The translations under genes and the position numbers were made by a program. From an uncultured Corynebacterium sp. (GTDB lineage Bacteria; Actinomycetota; Actinomycetes; Mycobacteriales; Mycobacteriaceae), in the NCBI GenBank assembly GCA_943908385.1, contig CALTTF010000110.1, positions 1 through 5,043 of the forward strand: a stretch of DNA of 5,043 nt. Direction: 5' to 3'. The notes beneath the pieces are model-generated. The model saw only the letters and a list, made by a program, of their open reading frames with translations, had not been told where the DNA came from and made no database searches. This document shows, piece after piece, positions 1 to 4,121 of the stretch (positions within the stretch are counted from its first letter, which is position 1; the number at the start of each line of letters is the position of its first letter).

Positions 1-89
1 ACCACTTCCGGGTCGCTCATCTGGGCTTGGATGCCCTGGTACTCGGAGACGTAGTCGTCGACAAGCGAAACCTGCGATTTCTCTGCCAT
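1..89 (-). CDS. prfA: Peptide chain release factor 1 (RF-1), N-terminal fragment
   Basis: RF-1 reads UAA and UAG stop codons in the ribosomal A site and triggers peptide release in the cytoplasm. Only the first 29 codons and two bases of the next are in the window; the gene runs off the left edge. The translation starts MAEKSQVSLVDDYVSEYQ and continues with GIQAQMSDPEV, which resembles the N-terminal helical domain of RF-1, where a helix is followed by the common 'MSDPEV' motif. The codon-recognition PxT loop and the GGQ catalytic motif lie outside the window and cannot be checked. The ATG at 87-89 shares its A with the last base of the rho stop codon (TAATG). A GGAGGA ribosome binding site lies inside the end of rho at 99-104, nine bases from the ATG. 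Placement directly after rho is the main contextual support. The family call is good; the symbol rests on a short N-terminus plus context. Confidence 0.85.
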   Translation of the reverse strand, partial: MAEKSQVSLVDDYVSEYQGIQAQMSDPEV

Positions 90-1963
90 TACTGGTATTC
101 CTCCGTCTCCTGGTCTGCGGCCATCGGTGCGGATTGTGCCACGCCAACGAGGAATTCGCCGTTGTTCTTCGTCTTCTTCAGCTGCTTGATCAGCATGTCG
201 ATGGACTGCTGCGGGTCGAGCGCGGAGAGGATGCGGCGCAGCTTGTGCATGATGCGCGTCTCCTCGGGGCTCATGAGCAGCTCGTCCTTGCGGGTGCCCG
301 ACGGGTTGACGTCCACGGCCGGGAACACGCGGCGCTCGGCGATCTTGCGGTCGAGCTTGAGCTCCGCGTTGCCGGTGCCCTTGAACTCCTCGAAGATGAC
401 GGTGTCGCCGGCCGAGCCGGTCTCCACCATGGCGGTCGCGATGATGGTCAGCGAGCCGCCCTCCTCGATGTTGCGGGCAGCACCCAGGAAGCGCTTCGGC
501 GGGTACAACGCGTTCGAGTCGACGCCGCCGGACAGGATGCGGCCCGATGCCGGCGACGAGTTGTTGTACGCGCGGCCGAGACGGGTGATGGAATCGAGCA
601 GGACCACGACGTCCTGGCCCATCTCGACGAGGCGCTTCGCGCGCTCGATCGCCAGCTCCGCCACGGCGGTGTGCTCGCTCGGCGGGCGGTCGAAGGTGGA
701 GGCGATGACCTCGCCCTTGACGGAGCGCTGCATGTCGGTGACTTCCTCGGGGCGCTCGTCGACAAGCACGACCATGAGGTAGCACTCCGGGTTGTTGTGC
801 GCGATCGCGTTCGCGATGTTCTGCAGGATCGTCGTCTTGCCGGCCTTCGGCGGGGAGACGATCAGGGCGCGCTGGCCCTTGCCGATCGGCATGACCAGGT
901 CGATCACGCGCGTGGTGAGGATATTCGGCTCGGTCTCCAGGCGCAGGCGCTGGTTCGGGTACAGCGGGGTGAGCTTGTGGAATTCCGCGCGCTGCTTTGC
1001 CTCGTCCACCGTCATGCCGTTGACCGTGTCCACGCGCACCAGCTGGTTGTAGCGGTGGCGGTTGCGTCCGTTGCCGTGCGTGTGGCCCTGGCCGTTCGCG
1101 CGGACCTGGCCGATCACCGCGTCGCCGGAGCGCAGCCCGCAGCGGCGCACCAGGTTGTTGTTGATGAACACATCCGCCTGGTTCGCCCGGTACCCCGTCG
1201 TGCGCACGAACGCCGCGTTGTTGTCGACGATGTCGACGATGCCCGCGACCTCCTGCAGCTCCTCCGGGTCCAGGTCCTGGCCGTTGTTGTGGTTCTGGTT
1301 GTTGCCGCCGCCACCGTTGTGGTTGTCGCGGTTGCGGCGGTTGCGACGGTTGCGGCGCCCGCGGCGGCCCCCGCCGCCGTTGCCGCCATTTCCGCCGCCG
1401 TCGTGGTTGTTGTCCCCGCCGCGGTTGTTCCCGACGCCGCGGTTGCCACCGTTGCCGCCGTTACCGTTGCGGTCACCGCGGTTATCGCGGTTGTTCCCGC
1501 CGCGGTCGTTATTGCGGTTATCGCCGTCGCGGTCGCCGCGGTCATCACGGTTGTCGCCGCGCTCGCCCTTGTCGCCGCCACGCCCGGACTGGTCGTCGCG
1601 GTTGTCGGGGGCAGAGGAGCCGTCGTCAAGCTTCTGCTCGTGCTTAGCTCGGTTGCGGCGCGCGCGGCGAGCGGCGGAGCGGGATTCGTAGCGCTGCTCG
1701 TCGCCCTTGTTATCGTCGCTCTTCTCGGTCTTTTTGTCGTCGTTCTTCGGAGCTTCAGCAGCGCCGGCGTTGTCTGCGGCGGCTTGCTCGCTGGCGCGCT
1801 GACGTGCGCACTGCGGGACGGTGCCCGTGGTGATGGCTTGGATCAGCTCGCCCTTGCGCAGGGCGGACGTGCCGCGCAGGCCTTTTTCGGCGGCGATCTT
1901 GCGCAGCTCCGGAAGCTTCAGCGATGCGAGGTCCTGGCTCGCGGCGTTACCCGTATCGGTCAC
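89..1963 (-). CDS. rho: Transcription termination factor Rho with long disordered N-terminal insert
   Basis: Rho is the hexameric RNA-dependent ATPase/translocase that ends untranslated transcripts. The 624-residue product is about 200 longer than the 419-residue E. coli protein, and the excess is an N-terminal insert. Domains in order: Rho N-terminal helical domain (about 11-45, LPELRKIAAEKGLRGTSALR); a charged linker; an Arg/Asp/Asn/Gly low-complexity segment (about 112-229); the cold-shock-like primary RNA-binding domain (about 237-310); and the RecA-like ATPase domain (about 330-600). The ATPase domain has Walker A PPKAGKTT (371-378), DERPEEVT (402-409), Walker B DVVVLLD (451-457), Q-loop LSGGVD (477-482), the R-loop at about 516-520 and the arginine finger R558 in SGTRKDE. 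The start is GTG at 1963, preceded by AAAGGA five bases upstream; nearby ATG codons are out of frame. The 3' end overlaps prfA by one base; the rpmE gene found between them in mycobacteria is absent. All catalytic residues appear intact. Confidence 0.97.
   Translation of the reverse strand: MTDTGNAASQDLASLKLPELRKIAAEKGLRGTSALRKGELIQAITTGTVPQCARQRASEQAAADNAGAAEAPKNDDKKTEKSDDNKGDEQRYESRSAARRARRNRAKHEQKLDDGSSAPDNRDDQSGRGGDKGERGDNRDDRGDRDGDNRNNDRGGNNRDNRGDRNGNGGNGGNRGVGNNRGGDNNHDGGGNGGNGGGGRRGRRNRRNRRNRDNHNGGGGNNQNHNNGQDLDPEELQEVAGIVDIVDNNAAFVRTTGYRANQADVFINNNLVRRCGLRSGDAVIGQVRANGQGHTHGNGRNRHRYNQLVRVDTVNGMTVDEAKQRAEFHKLTPLYPNQRLRLETEPNILTTRVIDLVMPIGKGQRALIVSPPKAGKTTILQNIANAIAHNNPECYLMVVLVDERPEEVTDMQRSVKGEVIASTFDRPPSEHTAVAELAIERAKRLVEMGQDVVVLLDSITRLGRAYNNSSPASGRILSGGVDSNALYPPKRFLGAARNIEEGGSLTIIATAMVETGSAGDTVIFEEFKGTGNAELKLDRKIAERRVFPAVDVNPSGTRKDELLMSPEETRIMHKLRRILSALDPQQSIDMLIKQLKKTKNNGEFLVGVAQSAPMAADQETEEYQ
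99..104 (-). promoter_or_regulatory. Ribosome binding site of prfA inside the rho coding end
   Basis: GGAGGA on the minus strand lies within the last codons of rho (the Glu-Glu of the terminal EEYQ), nine bases before the prfA ATG. Ribosomes finishing rho would pass over this site and could reinitiate on the overlapping TAATG. It supports the chosen prfA start and translational coupling of the two genes. Confidence 0.7.
1277..1630 (-). repeat. Low-complexity Arg/Asp/Asn/Gly repeat region within rho
   Basis: This part of rho encodes roughly residues 112-229, made almost only of R, D, N and G, with short imperfect units such as RGDNRDDRGDRDGDNR, NGNGGNGGNRG and a strongly basic RRGRRNRRNRRNR block (200-212). 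At DNA level it shows as imperfect CGG/GTT/GCC-type short units on the plus strand. Tracts of this kind can change length by replication slippage. The protein segment is expected to be intrinsically disordered and to bind RNA non-specifically; the first part is mixed charge and the part just before the RNA-binding domain is purely basic. Confidence 0.85.
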
Positions 1964-2004
1964 GGATGTCCTTTCGTCATATTCGTGCGACGCTGTGTTT
2001 TCAC
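1960..2004 (-). CDS. Possible 14-codon leader ORF overlapping the rho start
   Basis: Upstream of rho a small frame starts with GTG at 2002-2004 and reads MKTQRRTNMTKGHP before TGA at 1960-1962. Its stop overlaps the rho GTG in the four bases GTGA. A GGGGA sequence lies seven bases before its GTG and could serve as a ribosome binding site. An internal in-frame ATG (1978-1980) gives an even shorter six-codon version. The frame lies within the predicted rho 5' untranslated region. It resembles no protein I know. Being this short, it could be chance; the stop-start overlap and the GGGGA are the only reasons to list it. Confidence 0.3.
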   Translation of the reverse strand: MKTQRRTNMTKGHP

Positions 2005-2046
2005 GCGGTTGTCCCCACTCTCGGCCGACAGGCGCTCAAAGCCCGC

Positions 2047-2052
2047 AATATA
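2047..2052 (-). promoter_or_regulatory. Candidate -10 box of the rho promoter
   Basis: TATATT on the minus strand, in an AT-rich island CTTATATATTG within GC-rich surroundings, matches the sigma-A-type -10 consensus closely. Transcription would start near 2037-2041, leaving a 5' untranslated leader of about 75 bases before the rho GTG. No good -35 hexamer is present at 16-18 bases upstream (the sequence there is about GCGTGC), which is common in actinobacterial promoters. Confidence 0.55.
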
Positions 2053-2124
2053 TAAGGGGCGGAGGTGGTGCACGCTAGATCGGAGACGCGCTGCATGCGG
2101 AAAAGCTAAGGGCATGGGCGGAAT

Positions 2125-2146
2125 CTGGAGGCGAAAAGCGCCTCAG
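2125..2146. repeat. Inverted repeat between the divergent promoters
   Basis: GAGGCG (2128-2133) and CGCCTC (2139-2144) form a perfect 6-base dyad around AAAAG. It extends to CT/AG at the outer ends (2125-2126 with 2145-2146) if G2127 is bulged. No T-run follows on either strand, so it is not a standard intrinsic terminator. It lies upstream of both candidate promoters, where an operator would be plausible. Confidence 0.4.
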
Positions 2147-2157
2147 CTCGCGATCTT

Positions 2158-2176
2158 GTCCGACAGTGTAGCGGAC
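2158..2176. repeat. Short dyad GTCCG/CGGAC upstream of the ligase gene
   Basis: GTCCG (2158-2162) and CGGAC (2172-2176) are inverted around a nine-base spacer that itself holds the quasi-palindrome ACAGTGT (2163-2169). It is about 60 bases upstream of the predicted ligase transcription start. The arms are short enough for chance in GC-rich DNA; listed as a weak operator candidate only. Confidence 0.25.
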
Positions 2177-2221
2177 GCGCACAAAATACGGTTCACCAAC
2201 CCGCGCTAAAGGGGGCCACGG

Positions 2222-2227
2222 TAGAGT
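2222..2227 (+). promoter_or_regulatory. Candidate -10 box for a leaderless ligase transcript
   Basis: TAGAGT fits the actinobacterial TANNNT -10 pattern and ends seven bases before the A of the ATG at 2235, the expected distance to a transcription start. The mRNA would therefore begin at or next to the start codon, consistent with the lack of a convincing ribosome binding site before that ATG. No clear -35 hexamer is seen. Confidence 0.45.
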
Positions 2228-2230
2228 GAG

Positions 2231-2252
2231 CTGCATGCTTTCCACCATGCAG
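2231..2252. repeat. Inverted repeat CTGCATG/CATGCAG across the ligase start
   Basis: CTGCATG (2231-2237) and CATGCAG (2246-2252) are perfect 7-base inverted arms separated by eight bases, spanning the ATG codons at 2235 and 2247. Another copy of the left word, extended to GCTGCATGC, lies at 2090-2098. It could act as an operator or as a hairpin over the start codon, but part of it is coding and may be coincidence. Confidence 0.35.
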
Positions 2253-4046
2253 GAAGTGCCGTTTTCCGTCGGGCGCATTCTCGAATACGGGGCGTCGGTG
2301 CACGGGACCACGAAGGTGACCACGTGGCGCAACGGCGAGGCGGAGGAGACGACGTTCGCGGCGGTCGGTGCGCGCGCGGCGGCGTTCGCGCATGCGTTGG
2401 AGGACCACCTGGGCATCGACGGGGACCAGCGGGTGGGCTCGTTGATGTACAACTGCGCGGAGCACCTGGAGGTGATGTTCGCGGCGTCGGCGAAAGGCTC
2501 GGTGTTCGTGCCGCTGAACCTGCAGTTGATGGAGGATCAGATCGCGTACATCGTGAACCACGCGGAGATCGAGGTGCTCATCGCGGACCCGCGCCTCGCG
2601 CCGAAGGTGGGCCGCATTCTGCCGTCGTGCCCGACGGTGCGTGCCGTGTGCTTCACGGGACTGACAGATTTGAGCGCCGAGCGCGCCGCGGTCCCGGACG
2701 AGGTCGAGGTTTTCTCGTACGAATCGCTTCTCGACGGCGCGTCCACCCTCTACCCCTGGCCCGAACTCCCCGAGAACACTGCCGCGGCGATCTGCTATTC
2801 CACGGCGACCAGCGGCCCGCCAAAGGGCATCGCGTATTCGCACAGGTCGCTGTGGTTGACGGCGATGAGCCTGCGCGCCACGGACTCGTTGGCGATCACC
2901 CACGGCGAGTCGTTTCTGTGCTGCATCCCGATCTACCACGTGCTGAGCTGGAACGTGCCGTTCGCCGCCTTCTTGGCGGGCACTCCCCTGGTGCTGCCGG
3001 ATTCGGACGTCTCGGCGCCGACCCTGGCGAAGCTGATCGCCGGCACCCACCCGCGCGTGGCCCACGGCGTGCCCACCCTGTGGATCCAGCTGATGGTGCA
3101 CTACCTGCACAATCCGCCGGAGCGCATGTCGCTGATGGAGATCTACGTCGGCGGCTCCCCCGCCCCGCCGATGCTGATCAAGGTGTGGGAGGAGCGCTAC
3201 GGCGTGGACATCATCCACGTCTGGGGGATGACGGAGACCTCCACCGTGGGCACTGTCGCGCGTCCGCCGTTGGGTGCGTCCGGCGAGCGGCGCTGGGCGT
3301 ACCGCATCTCGCAGGGCCGTTTCGCCCCGTGGCTCGAGTACCGCGTGGTCCACGACGGCGGCATCGTCTCCCGCACCGACCGCAACGACGGCGAGATCCA
3401 GGTCCGCGGCAACAATGTCATCGCGTCGTATTACTGGCCGTCGAACCCGGAAGCATCCGAACGCGTATCGACGTTCCGCGGCCAGCCCGTCCCCACCTCC
3501 GACGACTCTTTCACCGAATCCGGCTGGCTGCGCACCGGCGATGTGGGCACCGTGACCTCCGACGGCTTCATGACTCTGTACGACCGCTCCCGCGACGTCA
3601 TCCGCTCCGGCGGCGAATGGATCTACTCCGCCCAGCTGGAGAACCTCATCATGGAGTCCGACGAGGTCGTCGAGTGCGCCGTCATCGGCTACCCCGACAA
3701 GAAATGGGGCGAGCGGCCGCTGGCCATCACCGTCCTGCACGCCGACGTCACCCCGACGGTCGACCTGGCCAAGAAGCTCCGCGCCGACCTCGCCAGCGTC
3801 CTGCCCACGTGGATGGCGCCAGAGTACTGGACGTTCGTGGGGTCCATCGACAAGACGTCCGTGGGCAAATTCGACAAGGTGGACTTGCGCTCGCATTTGG
3901 CCAAGGACGAATTCGACATCATCACCCTGCCCGGACCCGGCACCCGCCCCGCCGAAGAAAACGCCGACGAGACCGCCGACGCGCCTGCCGACTCCGCCAC
4001 CGACTCCGCCGCCGAAGAAACCACAGAGCCGGCAGCCGCCGACTAG
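2235..4046 (+). CDS. AMP-forming fatty acyl-CoA ligase (FadD/AlkK-like, ANL superfamily)
   Basis: Predicted to activate a medium- or long-chain fatty acid with ATP to an acyl-adenylate and transfer it to CoA. The 603-residue product (from ATG 2235) shows the ANL core motifs in order: an adenylate-binding loop, YSTATSGPPKG (188-198), in place of the usual YTSGTTGxPKG; GMTET (331-335); GWLRTGDVG (430-438, ribose-binding D436); the hinge DRSRDVIRSGGEWI (450-463); and the catalytic lysine K545 in KTSVGKFDK. Residues about 572-603 are an acidic Ala/Glu/Asp/Thr tail, probably disordered, which most relatives of about 540-570 residues lack. The ATG at 2235 is preferred because it gives MLSTMQEVPF, like the usual N-terminus of this family, and lies seven bases after a TANNNT box; GTG 2226 and ATG 2247 are alternatives. 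No signal peptide is seen. Chain-length preference, or use of an aryl acid instead, cannot be read from the sequence. Confidence 0.9.
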   Translation: MLSTMQEVPFSVGRILEYGASVHGTTKVTTWRNGEAEETTFAAVGARAAAFAHALEDHLGIDGDQRVGSLMYNCAEHLEVMFAASAKGSVFVPLNLQLMEDQIAYIVNHAEIEVLIADPRLAPKVGRILPSCPTVRAVCFTGLTDLSAERAAVPDEVEVFSYESLLDGASTLYPWPELPENTAAAICYSTATSGPPKGIAYSHRSLWLTAMSLRATDSLAITHGESFLCCIPIYHVLSWNVPFAAFLAGTPLVLPDSDVSAPTLAKLIAGTHPRVAHGVPTLWIQLMVHYLHNPPERMSLMEIYVGGSPAPPMLIKVWEERYGVDIIHVWGMTETSTVGTVARPPLGASGERRWAYRISQGRFAPWLEYRVVHDGGIVSRTDRNDGEIQVRGNNVIASYYWPSNPEASERVSTFRGQPVPTSDDSFTESGWLRTGDVGTVTSDGFMTLYDRSRDVIRSGGEWIYSAQLENLIMESDEVVECAVIGYPDKKWGERPLAITVLHADVTPTVDLAKKLRADLASVLPTWMAPEYWTFVGSIDKTSVGKFDKVDLRSHLAKDEFDIITLPGPGTRPAEENADETADAPADSATDSAAEETTEPAAAD

Positions 4047-4121
4047 CAGCCCGCCTCCGCGCAGCCCCGACGTTTCACACGGCAAAAACGCATGTCGCGG
4101 GATCCGCGTACCGTTGGGGCT
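4047..4121. promoter_or_regulatory. Intergenic gap with nested inverted repeats before gldA
   Basis: An outer 10-base inverted repeat pairs 4063-4072 (AGCCCCGACG) with 4112-4121 (CGTTGGGGCT), nine Watson-Crick pairs and one G-T, ending exactly before the gldA ATG. Inside it lies a tight palindrome CGCGG-GAT-CCGCG (4096-4108), directly before the TACCGT box. There is no T-run, so an intrinsic terminator for the ligase gene is not evident. The inner palindrome is placed as an operator would be, next to the -10 region. Confidence 0.5.
4109..4114 (+). promoter_or_regulatory. Candidate -10 box for a leaderless gldA transcript
   Basis: TACCGT fits TANNNT and ends seven bases before the A of the gldA ATG at 4122, the same geometry as the box before the ligase gene. 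The GGGG at 4116-4119 is only two bases from the ATG, too close to be a normal ribosome binding site, which favours leaderless translation. No -35 hexamer is recognisable. Confidence 0.4.

Larger units (their letters stand above)
1964..2234. other. Divergent intergenic region between rho and the acyl-CoA ligase gene
   Basis: These 271 bases hold the control regions of two divergently transcribed genes and no gene of normal size. On the minus strand there is a rho ribosome binding site (AAAGGA, five bases before GTG), a possible leader ORF (1960-2004) and a -10 box TATATT (2047-2052). On the plus strand there is a TAGAGT box (2222-2227) seven bases before the ATG at 2235. Dyads lie at 2125-2146, 2158-2176 and 2231-2252, and the 9-base word GCTGCATGC occurs at 2090-2098 and 2230-2238. 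I see no T-run terminator, tRNA or recognisable riboswitch here. Confidence 0.7.

Noticed and set aside
1290..1640. CRISPR-like or satellite repeat appearance of the GC-rich tract.
   Set aside because: Units are short, imperfect, without regular spacers, and in frame with rho throughout; they encode its R/D/N/G insert.
1062..1691. A Pro/Leu/Arg-rich open frame opposite the rho repeat region.
   Set aside because: Its LPPLPPLPLRSPRLSR-like sequence simply reflects the complementary repeats of the rho insert.
134..2209. A 691-codon open frame on the plus strand opposite rho.
   Set aside because: Its product is an Ala/Val/Arg-rich low-complexity sequence with no family resemblance, and it is exactly antisense to a clear rho gene. 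GC-rich codon bias and the repeat insert remove stops on the opposite strand.
2226..2228. GTG at 2226 as the ligase start, preceded by AAAGGGGG at 2209-2216.
   Set aside because: The spacing of about nine bases is acceptable, but this GTG overlaps the TAGAGT -10 box, and the ATG at 2235 gives the family-typical N-terminus. It remains a minor alternative.
4047..4111. Intrinsic terminator for the ligase gene.
   Set aside because: Dyads are present but no T-run follows any of them; the outer repeat ends at the gldA start codon.
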